Below are positions 8,101 to 16,661 of a stretch of 64,000 nucleotides of DNA, piece by piece. Each line of letters begins with the position of its first letter. Position 1 is the first letter of the stretch. The notes beneath the pieces are model-generated. The model was not told where the DNA came from. It did not search any database and was given only the letters and a program-made list of their open reading frames with translations. Origin of the DNA: RHKX01 sp046330415 (GTDB lineage Bacteria; Actinomycetota; Thermoleophilia; Solirubrobacterales; 70-9); NCBI GenBank assembly GCA_046330415.1, contig JAXLSW010000024.1:1-64000 (forward strand). The letters run 5' to 3'. The position numbers were made by a program, and so were the translations under genes.

Positions 8101-8433
8101 ATGGCGCCGAGGTATCGCAACTCACAGGAGCTAGCCGGAGCGATCCGCGAGCTGCGCGAAGAGCGCGGGCTCAGCCAGCGCGAGCTGGCCGATCTACTCG
8201 AGCTGGATCCGTCAGCGATGAATCGGATCGAGAAAGCCGAGCGCGGCGTCTCGACCGGAGAGCTGGTGGGTATTGCGGAGGCCCTTGGCGTTGATGTCAA
8301 CCAGTTGCTCTGCGCAGACGAGGTCGCTTACGCGCTTCGTGCTGACTGCGCTGACGAGGCGGTCAACGAGACCATCGAGCACTTTCGGGGCGTGATCGCC
8401 GACTACTTCTCGGCCGAAGCCTTGGCCAAGTAA
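8101..8433 (+). CDS. XRE-family helix-turn-helix regulator
   Basis: The 110-aa protein has an N-terminal Cro/C1 HTH (residues ~8-65; LSQRELADLLELDPSAMNRIEKAERGVS, split here as LSQRELADLL then the recognition helix) and a short C-terminal helical tail. The ATG at 8101 is preceded by GGAGGAGAG; an upstream in-frame start at 7975 is not supported. It is the first gene of a tight three-gene unit with an ImmA-type protease and a PIN protein. In such modules the XRE protein is the repressor/antitoxin that the protease is thought to cleave. Confidence 0.85.
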   Translation: MAPRYRNSQELAGAIRELREERGLSQRELADLLELDPSAMNRIEKAERGVSTGELVGIAEALGVDVNQLLCADEVAYALRADCADEAVNETIEHFRGVIADYFSAEALAK

Positions 8434-8436
8434 GCG

Positions 8437-9237
8437 ATGGCGGGCTCGGGGGCACAGGGTGAAGGTGTTGCCGCTGCTCGCCAAGCGCGTCAGGAACTTG
8501 GCTGGGGTGACGAGACGCCTCTCTCCGACATCCTCAAGTTAGTCGAGGGTCCGGGGCAGGTCCCGGTGACGATCGACAAGCTTCCGGATGGACTGTCTGG
8601 AGCCTTGCTGCTGGAACGCGGCTCCCCTTTTGTCTTCATCAACGGCGCCGATCACCCGGTCAGGCAGCGCTTCACCTTGGCTCATGAGTTTGGGCACCTC
8701 CGCCTCGGCCACGGCGAAGTCGTCGACGGCCCGGAGGCCTTCACCAGCAAGGCGCGGCATCCACACGAGGTCGCAGCCAACTACTTCGCCTCTGAGTTCC
8801 TAGCGCCAGTGTCGGCGGTGCGGCGCTGGGCCGAGGCGCGCGACCAAGCCGAGGTCGATCTCGAGTTCGTTGTCCGCCTGGGCGTCGACTTCGGAATCAG
8901 CTCCATGGCCGCCCGCATCCGGCTCGAGGCGGCCGGTCTCCTGACAAGCCCGAAGGAGCGACGCACCCTCGACGAGCAGATTGGCGAAGGCGAACACCGT
9001 GACCTGCTCTATCGCTTGGGGTTGGGCGAACTACAAGACTCGATCGTTGAAGCCCAGGAGGACCTGCCACGCCTGCCGACGCGCCTTCGCACAAACGCCA
9101 TCGGCGCCTACGAGGCCGGCCTGCTGGATATCGAGCGTTTGGCCCGGCTGCTGCGACGTGATGCAGATGCGACCGAGTCCGATCTCGTCGAGCACGGCGT
9201 TGCTCCCGCCGTTGTCGACGAGGAGCCGGACTGGTGA
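8437..9237 (+). CDS. ImmA/IrrE-family zinc metallopeptidase (DUF955, COG2856)
   Basis: The 266-aa protein has the HEFGH zinc motif at residues 83-87 (FTLAHEFGHLRLGH) and the downstream third-ligand helix EVAANYFASEFLAP typical of DUF955. Family members such as ImmA and IrrE cleave XRE repressors to derepress mobile elements or stress genes. It starts 3 nt after the XRE stop and overlaps the PIN gene in a GTGA. The partner XRE protein is the likely substrate; that is inference. Confidence 0.88.
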   Translation: MAGSGAQGEGVAAARQARQELGWGDETPLSDILKLVEGPGQVPVTIDKLPDGLSGALLLERGSPFVFINGADHPVRQRFTLAHEFGHLRLGHGEVVDGPEAFTSKARHPHEVAANYFASEFLAPVSAVRRWAEARDQAEVDLEFVVRLGVDFGISSMAARIRLEAAGLLTSPKERRTLDEQIGEGEHRDLLYRLGLGELQDSIVEAQEDLPRLPTRLRTNAIGAYEAGLLDIERLARLLRRDADATESDLVEHGVAPAVVDEEPDW

Positions 9238-9797
9238 GCCGCTACACCGTCGACGCAGATTTCGTCTTGCTTGACGCCAGCCCGTTCTGGCGGTGCGCCG
9301 AGGCCGGCCAGCTCCTCTACCTGGCCCGCTACCTAGACAAGAAAGCCCATATCACCCTCGAGGTTGACGACGAGCTGAAGCACGGGGCCACCCGCTACCC
9401 GGATCTTAAGACGCTGGACCTGATGCGCTGGCCGCCGGAGAAGAACAAGCTGAGCCTCCCTGCTCCTCAGCAACAGGAGCTGCTCGACATCATCCGCACC
9501 CTTCAGGAAGACGGAGACCACCCGCTCAAGCACGCCGGCGAGGTCTCGACCGTGTTGATGGCCCAGGAGCTCGGCGGAAAGCTGATCTTGCTCGATGATG
9601 GCGACGGCAAGCAGCTGGCTCGACGGCGCGAGGTCCCGCGATTGTCGACGGCGATGCTGGCGGCCGAGATGGCGGTGACCGAAGCAGTGCCGGAAGAGGA
9701 GGCCTTCAAGCTCTATGGGCTGGTCACTCCAGACGGGGTCGGCGAGGCGGAGTGGACGCAGGCTCTCGAGCGGGCGCGCGCTGAAATTGAGGCTTAG
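9234..9797 (+). CDS. PIN-like nuclease, putative toxin/effector
   Basis: The 187-aa protein fits the PIN fold: an early Asp (LLDASPFWR, Asp14), a central Glu (HAGEVSTVLMAQELGG) and a late Asp pair (LILLDDGDGKQLARRR), the usual acidic triad of PIN RNases. It overlaps the protease gene by 4 nt (GTGA), so it is translationally coupled. Xre plus COG2856 plus PIN modules are known as toxin-antitoxin-like units. Its stop codon lies inside a palindrome that also holds the stop of the convergent gene. Confidence 0.75.
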   Translation: MSRYTVDADFVLLDASPFWRCAEAGQLLYLARYLDKKAHITLEVDDELKHGATRYPDLKTLDLMRWPPEKNKLSLPAPQQQELLDIIRTLQEDGDHPLKHAGEVSTVLMAQELGGKLILLDDGDGKQLARRREVPRLSTAMLAAEMAVTEAVPEEEAFKLYGLVTPDGVGEAEWTQALERARAEIEA

Positions 9798-9807
9798 GGC
9801 CTAAGCC
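9791..9807. terminator. 17-bp palindrome holding both convergent stop codons
   Basis: GGCTTAGG (9791-9798) and CCTAAGCC (9800-9807) are perfect arms around one base. The rightward TAG (9795-9797) and leftward TAA (9796-9794) share the TTAG inside the left arm. It is likely a compact bidirectional terminator. Confidence 0.6.
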
Positions 9808-10633
9808 CGGCGTAGTGCGGGTGCGCCGGCGCCGCCGGCGTCACCGTCGCCTCATCGATGCGCCGATGGAGCATCGAGGCAAGGGTGAGCATGTCCAGGG
9901 CCTCAGCCATAGATGTAGTCGATTTGAGCCGCGGCACGTGCGCCCGGGGGTTGCGGTAGGTCGAGAAGAGCCCCTTGCACAGCATGGCCAAGCCCCTGTG
10001 CTCGGACTGCTCTGACTCGGTCTCAAGCTTGTTGAAGGCCATAGGCGGCATACCATGCTTCAGGGTGCATGAAGCGTCGATCAAGTCAGCCCCGTCGCCC
10101 TTGAGGCCGGTGCGCTCGCGGATCTTCTCAGCCACGCTCTTGGCCGCTTCCAAGACCGCGTGGAAGTAGTTGTCCTGCAGCAGCTCGCTGCGGCTGTACT
10201 TGAGCACATCGGGGTGGACGTTGCGCCGGCTGAGCTCCGTCCCCAGCTTGTCGGCTCGCTCTTCGGCCTCGCTCAATGTCTTCGCGGCCTTGAGCTTGCG
10301 CACACGGCCGTCGTCGCGGACCTCGAAGCCGGAGATGGTCAGGGGCACATTGATCTCACGCCGCAGCGCTTCGAACTCAGTCGATGAGGAGAAGCCGCCG
10401 GGGTCGAACGTCGCGTGGAGAAACCCGATCAGGGCCGTCCCCTTGCCAGTCCTCCCCTGATGTTGCTCAAGCGTGCGATGGATGCGCTTCCACTTAGTGC
10501 TCTCTCCCGATCTGTCGCGGAGGTTGGCCGCGATGAAGAGTCGATCCAGCTGGCTGCCGGTAACCGCCCCGCCGAGCGAGCGGCTGATCTGCTCGAGCGT
10601 GCGCGTCGTGAACGGAGGTATCTCGGCCGACAT
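9794..10633 (-). CDS. TIGR02391 (Ymh)-family HEPN-like protein
   Basis: The 279-aa protein has a variable N-terminal half and a C-terminal domain matching TIGR02391/Hypoth_Ymh: NYFHAVLEAAKSVAEKIRER, then GLAMLCKGLFSTYRNPRAH. The RNPRAH is an R-x4-H signature of HEPN RNases. This family recurs beside restriction systems and phage-defence genes. I chose ATG 10633; a GTG at 10675 would add 14 residues. It is 120 bp downstream of the helicase and on the same strand, so it may be the last gene of the restriction operon and could act as an abortive effector. Confidence 0.7.
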   Translation of the reverse strand: MSAEIPPFTTRTLEQISRSLGGAVTGSQLDRLFIAANLRDRSGESTKWKRIHRTLEQHQGRTGKGTALIGFLHATFDPGGFSSSTEFEALRREINVPLTISGFEVRDDGRVRKLKAAKTLSEAEERADKLGTELSRRNVHPDVLKYSRSELLQDNYFHAVLEAAKSVAEKIRERTGLKGDGADLIDASCTLKHGMPPMAFNKLETESEQSEHRGLAMLCKGLFSTYRNPRAHVPRLKSTTSMAEALDMLTLASMLHRRIDEATVTPAAPAHPHYAGLRP

Positions 10634-10752
10634 TCGCCAGATGATCGCGGTCGCGGATGACGTGCCGCTTGCCACGAGGAGGCATGCTCACCGACGGGCC
10701 GCGGCCAGTTGGGTCGGCGGCCTCTGCACTGCGTTGGCCCCGGCCTGAAGAC

Positions 10753-13248
10753 TCAGTCCCCCTCAGCTGGTGCTTCCCATCCTCCGGGCGGCCCTTGTTC
10801 TCCGCCCTCGTCATCGTCTGCCGCGTACCGCAAGCTCGACCTCTCAAACTGCCTGAACTGCCAGATGGCGGCGTCCATGTTGCGGGGGTTGAACAGGCCG
10901 AGGTCGCTGAGCAGCTCGAAGTCCTTGATCTTCAGCCCGGTCACGCGCTCGAAGAGGCTTGGGTCGAGCGACTTGATGACGTCGATCAGGGCGGCCTCGC
11001 GAAAGTCCGTCCCGTACATGAACACCGGCACCCGCGCGAGGAACTTCTGCAGCTTCTCGCGGATCTCGCGGCGGCGTTTGGCCGTGTCGGATTGCTCCTT
11101 CCTTTGGGCGTTATCGAGCTGACCGCCCTGCTCCCGTTTGGCCTTCTTCAGGAGCTTTGTTGAGGTGACCACTTGCTCGGCGTTATTGACGAGCGCCCTG
11201 AACTGCTCGATCCGCCCGAGCGTTTCGACGAGGTCGGGGTGCTCAAGGACGGCGGAGAGCGTTCGCTCGTTGACTTCCACGAGTACGGGGGAGTCCCAGC
11301 GCCTTGCCAGCGCCGTCGCGCCGATGCCAGCCGTTGCCCAGTCGAGTACGGCTGATGCATCCAGCTTGGTCATCGTCCCGCCAGTGAAGCCGAAGATCGG
11401 GAGATAGTTCACCAGTCGGCCTAGTGTCTGCTCCGGGGTCTCGCCACCTTCAGCTGCCAAACCAATGCCGTAGCGCGCAAGTAGCTCGAGCGCGCGATTG
11501 GGGTCGAACTCGAAGACGAAACACTTCGGCTTGCGCACCTCGAGCACGCCCTCGCCGTTGCGGATCGCGTAGGGCGACTGCACGCGGAAAGCGGCTTGGA
11601 AGTACGACTCCGCTGACTCCAGCGATCGAAGCATCAGAATCGCGCCCCATTCCCGGATGGTCACGCCCGTCATCAGCTTGCCGCACGAGAGCGTGATCGT
11701 GCCCGACTTGTGGGCGTTGATGGCCTCTGCGATTGCGGCCTCCACGGGCGGCTTGGCCTCGGCTCCCTGGCCGGCCGCGCCACCGGCGGCAACCACGATC
11801 TCGTAGCCCGAGAAGTAGGGATGCGTTTCCAGGAGGTCTCGCATAGCGAAGCAGGCGGCGACGTCGGCCATGAACCAGACGGAGTGCTCGATGGCCCCCT
11901 TGAAATCCTCGCTCTCATATGGGAACGGAGGCTTGCGGCCCGTGACGATCTCGCCCTTCTGCTGTTCGGAGAGCTTTCCCCGGAGCATGTCCAGGAACTC
12001 CGTGATTCGAGTTGGGTTCTCAAACTCGCAATCGCCGGGGCCGGGTGATCCTTTGCCGTTGGTCTTACGGGTCGCCTTGAAGTAGTCGGAGAGCGAGAAC
12101 CCGGAGAACTCGCCGTCCGCTGCCCACTTGGCCGCGCCAGCTCCCATTTCGTATGCGTAGAGCGCCATCCCGGGCAACTCCCGATACGGATTGGAGTCCT
12201 CGCCGCTTGCCCAGTTCGCCTTGGCGGTCTGCTCATCGACGTAGGTCCAGTTGAAGGTCGCGTCCTCCGTGAACTCGCCGTTTGTGATCGCCCTGAAGGG
12301 AGTTCCCGAGAGGTAGAGGTAGTTGGCCGACGAGAGGCCGAAGTCGTCCTCGGTGACCTCCTCGTCGGGCTCCTCGACCTCGGAGACCTTTTCGTCGGTC
12401 GGGTCATAGAGCTCGCGGGCCGAGTCCCGCCACGCCCCGAAGTGGTACTCGTCCAGGACGATGCAATCCCAGTTCGTTAGGTGAATGGACTCGTTGTGGG
12501 CCTTGATGTGGCCGTCGGACGTCTTCTTGTTCAGATCTTGGAACGAGGCGAAGCGCACAACGGGATCTGGCCCATCGAGCAACTCGTCGGCTTCGTTGAT
12601 CGGCATGTCGCGGTCGACGAAGTGCCATCCGGTGAAGTCGACGTGGCTGAGCAGATCGTCGCGCCAAGCCGTCTGCACCGCAGGCTTGTAGGTGAGCACG
12701 AGGACCCGCTTCCAGTTCATCTTCTTCGCGAGCTCGTATGTGGTGAAGGTCTTGCCGAAGCGCATCTTGGCGTTCCATAGGAACTTCGGTGGATGCGTCG
12801 CGTCCGCATTGGCGGCGAAATACGCGGCTGTCCTCGTGACAGCTGCCTCCTGTTCCGGCCGCATAGAGAAAAACGCCGTCCGCTTGGGGTCGAACGGCAG
12901 CCCCGAACGTACATGCGCGATTGCCGCGCGAACGTCATCGATCGTGGCTTCGAACCACTCGCCTTCTGCCCGCGTTACGCCAGCAGCGACAAGGGCGTCG
13001 TGGACGTTGTGATCTGAGAACTCAGTGCCATCGTCCCGAACCGCGGGCTCCTCCAGGAGCACTCGGATTCCTGCCAGGCTTGGGTTGCTCGTCTTGTAGA
13101 TCTCCTTGACGCGATCGATCGCGTGCTTACGAGTCGTCTCCCCGACCTTGATCCAACCGCTCCCTGCGATGCTGGTCTGCCCGGTGATCCGCTCCCAGGT
13201 GTTCGAGGCCTTCGCAGCGTCGGTGAAGGCGTAGATGAGCTTGCTCAC
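10753..13248 (-). CDS. DEAD/DEAH helicase with N-terminal T5orf172-like nuclease domain
   Basis: The 831-aa protein opens with a domain resembling T5orf172/MUG113 GIY-YIG nucleases (residues ~1-115: GWIKVGETTRKHAIDRVKEI, later a His-x3 helix and GEWFEAT). A superfamily-2 helicase core follows: Walker A NAKMRFGKTF, DEYH (VLDEYHFGAWRD), motif III YLSGTPFRA, and a second RecA lobe around LSCGKLMTGVTIREWG and YFQAAFRVQSP. The C-terminus is charged helix. It overlaps the methylase stop by 4 nt. This is the architecture of the translocating restriction subunit of a type III-like or related system; the N-terminal domain would supply cleavage. Confidence 0.82.
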   Translation of the reverse strand: MSKLIYAFTDAAKASNTWERITGQTSIAGSGWIKVGETTRKHAIDRVKEIYKTSNPSLAGIRVLLEEPAVRDDGTEFSDHNVHDALVAAGVTRAEGEWFEATIDDVRAAIAHVRSGLPFDPKRTAFFSMRPEQEAAVTRTAAYFAANADATHPPKFLWNAKMRFGKTFTTYELAKKMNWKRVLVLTYKPAVQTAWRDDLLSHVDFTGWHFVDRDMPINEADELLDGPDPVVRFASFQDLNKKTSDGHIKAHNESIHLTNWDCIVLDEYHFGAWRDSARELYDPTDEKVSEVEEPDEEVTEDDFGLSSANYLYLSGTPFRAITNGEFTEDATFNWTYVDEQTAKANWASGEDSNPYRELPGMALYAYEMGAGAAKWAADGEFSGFSLSDYFKATRKTNGKGSPGPGDCEFENPTRITEFLDMLRGKLSEQQKGEIVTGRKPPFPYESEDFKGAIEHSVWFMADVAACFAMRDLLETHPYFSGYEIVVAAGGAAGQGAEAKPPVEAAIAEAINAHKSGTITLSCGKLMTGVTIREWGAILMLRSLESAESYFQAAFRVQSPYAIRNGEGVLEVRKPKCFVFEFDPNRALELLARYGIGLAAEGGETPEQTLGRLVNYLPIFGFTGGTMTKLDASAVLDWATAGIGATALARRWDSPVLVEVNERTLSAVLEHPDLVETLGRIEQFRALVNNAEQVVTSTKLLKKAKREQGGQLDNAQRKEQSDTAKRRREIREKLQKFLARVPVFMYGTDFREAALIDVIKSLDPSLFERVTGLKIKDFELLSDLGLFNPRNMDAAIWQFRQFERSSLRYAADDDEGGEQGPPGGWEAPAEGD

Positions 13249-14867
13249 GCGGCAGTTGACTCGCGGTACTTTGCTCCGCCGGGTAGGTGACTAGCGGGGA
13301 TGGGGGACTCGAGCGATAGGTTCACCGACCGAGGCTTGATCGTCTTGTCGATGTACTCGATCTCCTCCTCCGTGAGCTCAAACAGCTCATTGACTTGGGC
13401 ATCGGTCCATGGCTTGGACATGTCGAGGCTGGGAACGAACCGGAAGCGATCGGGCGTGATGTGTTGCGTTGCCTTTCGCTGAAGGACAAGAAAGCGAACG
13501 AACTTCGTTGCTAGGTACTCGGCGTAGTTCTGGGTCTCTTCGGCGGTGTCGAAGGTGCCTGCGACCAGGTACGTCTGGGTGCATGCGGATCCTGGTGCTA
13601 GGGCTATGGGCGCGCCCAGCACGACATCGACGATGTTTCCCGCATCATCGACCTGAGTATCCCCGGATGAAGCCATCGGAAGAAGCACTTTGAAGCGATC
13701 GACCCATTCCGGCCTCCGTTCGATTTGGCTTGGAGAGATGTAGCCGACCTTGGTTCCAAAGACCAACGGGATCGACCCGTCAAACGGCTTTGACTCTGAA
13801 TGCTTGTAGTTCGTCTTCAGCGACTGTCCGAACGGGTCGTTGGGGCTCACGACGCTTGACAGAAACGAAGTGGATCGCTCCTTAACCTTGTGGACGATCG
13901 AGGCAGCTCGGTTGTCCCGGATCACGACGCCCTCTCCCTCGCGGAGGTCGCGGACGGAGGTCGAAGCAACCTTGCCGTTGATCCGCGTTGAGATCTCGCA
14001 GTCGCCGTCGTGTTCGCGATCCCAGAGGAAGTAGTTGACCCCTCCGCGGATCTTGGCGGTTGGAAAGCAGTCGTAGATCTTCGGGTTGTCGACGATCGTT
14101 CGAAGTCGACGGTCGGCAATCATTCGCGTTCGGAACTCGCCAAGTCCCTTGCCACCCGTGAACCAGCGCGAAGGCGTGATCATCAGCAAGTAGTGTGGGT
14201 CCAACGCGACCGCTCGATCAACGAACATCTGGTAGAGCGGCGTGATGTTGGCGGTCTTGTTACCCGCAGAGTCCTCCATGCCGATCTGGTACGGCGGGTT
14301 CCCGACGATGACGTCGAACTTCATGTCTTCCAGCTCCTTGGTCGGGTACGCGTCGTGGATGAAGGCGTAGGCGTAGTTCTCGCGGTCCTCGCCGCGCTCG
14401 AGATCCTCCGGGGCGCCGCAGATCTTGCAGCGCCCACCTGAGTCGAAGTCGTGCTCGGCTTGGACGAAGGGGATGTTCCCGGCGTCGTCGTCGAACTTGA
14501 TGACGGAGTGCTCGCCGGCGGCGTGGCGTGAGTAGTAGACGGTGCGGCGAGAGATGATCCCGGTCAGCTCGGTGATCCCGCAGCCGTAGATCATGTTGCG
14601 AAAGATGTGCTCTCGGCGCTTCTTGAAGTCGGGCTCCCATTCGACGAGGCCCTCGAACAGCAGGCGCTTGACGATCTCGCGCAGGAAGACACCCGACTTG
14701 CTGCACGGGTCGAGCCACTTGAGGTCCGGATCGCGCCAGACCTCGTCGGGCAGGAGATCAAGCATGTCGTTGGCCAGCTTCGGCGGGGTCGGGACCTCGT
14801 CGCTCGAGAGCTGCGCCAGGCATTCGAGGATGTCAGGGACGTGCTTGCGCTCTTTGACCGGGCTCAT
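13245..14867 (-). CDS. Eco57I-like N6-adenine DNA methyltransferase
   Basis: The 540-aa protein has SAM motif I LDPCSKSGVFLREI and catalytic motif IV NPPY (VIVGNPPYQIG), the order and spacing of Eco57I/type I-like gamma N6-adenine methylases. A CKICG stretch between them may be part of a zinc knuckle. The C-terminal ~250 residues are the likely target-recognition region. The ATG at 14867 overlaps the upstream gene stop (ATGA); longer in-frame reading to 15011 would overlap that gene and is rejected. It is coupled to the helicase downstream. Confidence 0.85.
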   Translation of the reverse strand: MSPVKERKHVPDILECLAQLSSDEVPTPPKLANDMLDLLPDEVWRDPDLKWLDPCSKSGVFLREIVKRLLFEGLVEWEPDFKKRREHIFRNMIYGCGITELTGIISRRTVYYSRHAAGEHSVIKFDDDAGNIPFVQAEHDFDSGGRCKICGAPEDLERGEDRENYAYAFIHDAYPTKELEDMKFDVIVGNPPYQIGMEDSAGNKTANITPLYQMFVDRAVALDPHYLLMITPSRWFTGGKGLGEFRTRMIADRRLRTIVDNPKIYDCFPTAKIRGGVNYFLWDREHDGDCEISTRINGKVASTSVRDLREGEGVVIRDNRAASIVHKVKERSTSFLSSVVSPNDPFGQSLKTNYKHSESKPFDGSIPLVFGTKVGYISPSQIERRPEWVDRFKVLLPMASSGDTQVDDAGNIVDVVLGAPIALAPGSACTQTYLVAGTFDTAEETQNYAEYLATKFVRFLVLQRKATQHITPDRFRFVPSLDMSKPWTDAQVNELFELTEEEIEYIDKTIKPRSVNLSLESPIPASHLPGGAKYRESTAA

Positions 14868-15538
14868 GCTGCTCGCTGGTCGTATGAGTCGGCCGTCGCC
14901 GGCGTTGTCTGACGCGCTAACTCGGAGTAGTGGACCGGGCGCTCGTCGCGCGGCGGGTCTGTGAAGAAGAGGATCAGGTCGGCCTTGCTCCCACTCAGCG
15001 GCTTCGTCCATTCACGAATGAAGGTGCCATCGCCTTGCGACACGTACTCGATCAGCTCGATCTCATCGGCTTCGGCAAGCGTGTCCGCCTGGATCACGTT
15101 GGTCGTGAGGATCACCTCGACGGCTTCTGCGAATCCTTGGGATGCACACCCAGCACCCAGCTCGGCGTCGGCGATGTCCTCAACGATCGCCCGCATGCGG
15201 TCGCGGCTCTCCAGAACGTTGTCAACGCTGATGTCGATGCCGTAGATGGAGCTGAGTGCTCGCAGCATCCGGTCCTCAACCCGCTCCGCGCTTCCGTAGC
15301 GCTCTTTGGTGATGAGCGCGAGCTTCCGCCGGAGGATCTCGACCAGGAAGTTCCCAGACCCGCAGGCCGGCTCTAGGAAGCTGCGATCGACGTTCTCCGG
15401 GTCCTCTATCGAGGGGAACATGTCTGGGACGAGATCGAGCATCGCATTGACCTCGCGCTCGTGCGTGTAGACCTCGGCGAGGTCGCGGACACGCTGGCGT
15501 GACTTGATCTGGGGGTCGGTGCGAGGCGCTTCGGGCAT
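14864..15538 (-). CDS. Small SAM-binding methylase-like protein of the restriction operon
   Basis: The 224-aa protein has a helical start (RQRVRDLAEVYTHEREVNAM) and SAM motif I FLEPACGSGNFLVEILRRK, then YGIDISVDNVLESR (motif II), but no NPPY catalytic motif; it ends soon after FFTDPP. Short M-like proteins of this kind often precede the full methylase in such operons. It may be a regulatory or structural half-methylase, or a truncated relic. The coupling (4-nt overlap) and intact frame argue that it is functional. Confidence 0.72.
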   Translation of the reverse strand: MPEAPRTDPQIKSRQRVRDLAEVYTHEREVNAMLDLVPDMFPSIEDPENVDRSFLEPACGSGNFLVEILRRKLALITKERYGSAERVEDRMLRALSSIYGIDISVDNVLESRDRMRAIVEDIADAELGAGCASQGFAEAVEVILTTNVIQADTLAEADEIELIEYVSQGDGTFIREWTKPLSGSKADLILFFTDPPRDERPVHYSELARQTTPATADSYDQRAA

Positions 15539-15550
15539 CTAGAACAAAGG

Positions 15551-15622
15551 TAGCCCGGGGGCGGGACGTACGCCCCCTTGCGAGCGCTTGAACCGTCGTG
15601 CCACCGCGCTCGTTGCGGGCTA
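15551..15622. promoter_or_regulatory. Nested dyads in the divergent restriction/nuclease promoter region
   Basis: TAGCCCG (15551-15557) pairs with CGGGCTA (15616-15622). Inside, GGGGGCG/CGCCCCC (15557-15563 and 15571-15577) forms a 7-bp stem, and CGAGCG/CGCTCG arms also pair. The region separates the leftward methylase operon from the rightward PD-(D/E)XK gene and contains the TACTCT box (15621-15626) of the latter. It is a candidate for coordinate control of both units. Confidence 0.45.
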
Positions 15623-15633
15623 CTCTCGGCCTC

Positions 15634-16644
15634 ATGAACCCGCACTTCTTCGTTCAGGGGGAGGACCTGGTGGAGCTCGAGGAGGAGGAGCTGACCGAGG
15701 CGGACGGCTTGCAGACGTGGATCGCCGAGCATCCCGAGCTCCTGGGCGGCGCCGAGATGGAGCCGGAGGACCCACGGCGTTTTCTCCTAATCAGGCGCGA
15801 AGCCCCGGTCGAGGGGCTCAGCGTGGACCACCTCTTCATCGATCAGGACTCGATCCCGACCCTGGTCGAGACGAAGAAGGCCGAGAACCGGCAGGCGCGC
15901 CGCGAGGTCGTCGCCCAGATGCTCGATTACGCGGCCGAGGCGTCGGCTGGGTGGTCGGCCGAGAAGCTGGAGGGGTGGCTGGGCGATCGGTGCTCGGCGG
16001 ATGGGCTCGATCCGGAGGAGGAGTTCGCGGGGCTGGAGCCGAGGCTTGACGACGCCGGCGAGTTCTGGCAGCGCGCGGAGGAGAACCTCCGCGCGGGCAA
16101 CGTTCGCCTCGTCTTCGCATGCGATCGCATCCTTCCCAGCCTTCAGCGGGTGATCGAGTTTCTGAACGAACGGATGGACCCGACGGAGGTCCTCGCCCTG
16201 GAGGTGCGCCGGATGCAGGCGTCCGGCCAGGAGCTGTTCCACTCCCGTCTGATCGGCGCCACGCAGCGAGCCCGTGCGATCAAGGGTAGGTCCCGGAAGA
16301 CGGACGTCATTCCCGCGCTTGCGGATGCAGGTCTGCTCGAGGACGGCTCGACGCTTTGGGTGCTGCCCCAGAAGCTTCCTGGGCAGCCGAAGCCGGCGGC
16401 TGACGATCCCCGGCTCCGGATGACGCTAAAGATGGACGGCGGCAGCCCGAGCGTCGTCTATGAGCCCCCGGGTTCGCCTGCCAAGGAGCTGCCGCCGAGC
16501 CGCGCCTTCGATGCCGTCAGACGCGAGACCGACTCCTCTTACACGGGTGACCGCTACCGCGCCGTCCACAGTCGCCTGGCGCTGGAGCCCGGCGGCAAGA
16601 GCCTCGGGGCTCTTGCTCGAGAAGTGGGCGCCTGGAGCGAGTAA
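15634..16644 (+). CDS. PD-(D/E)XK-like nuclease, defence-island member
   Basis: The 336-aa protein carries a PD-(D/E)XK core at residues ~55-105: VDHLFIDQDSIPTLVETKKA with E-x-K (ETK) followed by the RREVVAQMLDYAAE helix, typical of restriction-endonuclease-like and DUF4268-like proteins. The C-terminal part is unrecognised. An in-frame start at 15598 exists, but ATG 15634 has TACTCT 7 nt upstream and no Shine-Dalgarno, the leaderless pattern of this genome. It is divergent from the methylase operon and may be a stand-alone nuclease or a partner of it. Confidence 0.72.
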   Translation: MNPHFFVQGEDLVELEEEELTEADGLQTWIAEHPELLGGAEMEPEDPRRFLLIRREAPVEGLSVDHLFIDQDSIPTLVETKKAENRQARREVVAQMLDYAAEASAGWSAEKLEGWLGDRCSADGLDPEEEFAGLEPRLDDAGEFWQRAEENLRAGNVRLVFACDRILPSLQRVIEFLNERMDPTEVLALEVRRMQASGQELFHSRLIGATQRARAIKGRSRKTDVIPALADAGLLEDGSTLWVLPQKLPGQPKPAADDPRLRMTLKMDGGSPSVVYEPPGSPAKELPPSRAFDAVRRETDSSYTGDRYRAVHSRLALEPGGKSLGALAREVGAWSE

Positions 16645-16661
16645 CTATCTGGCTGGCGTTT

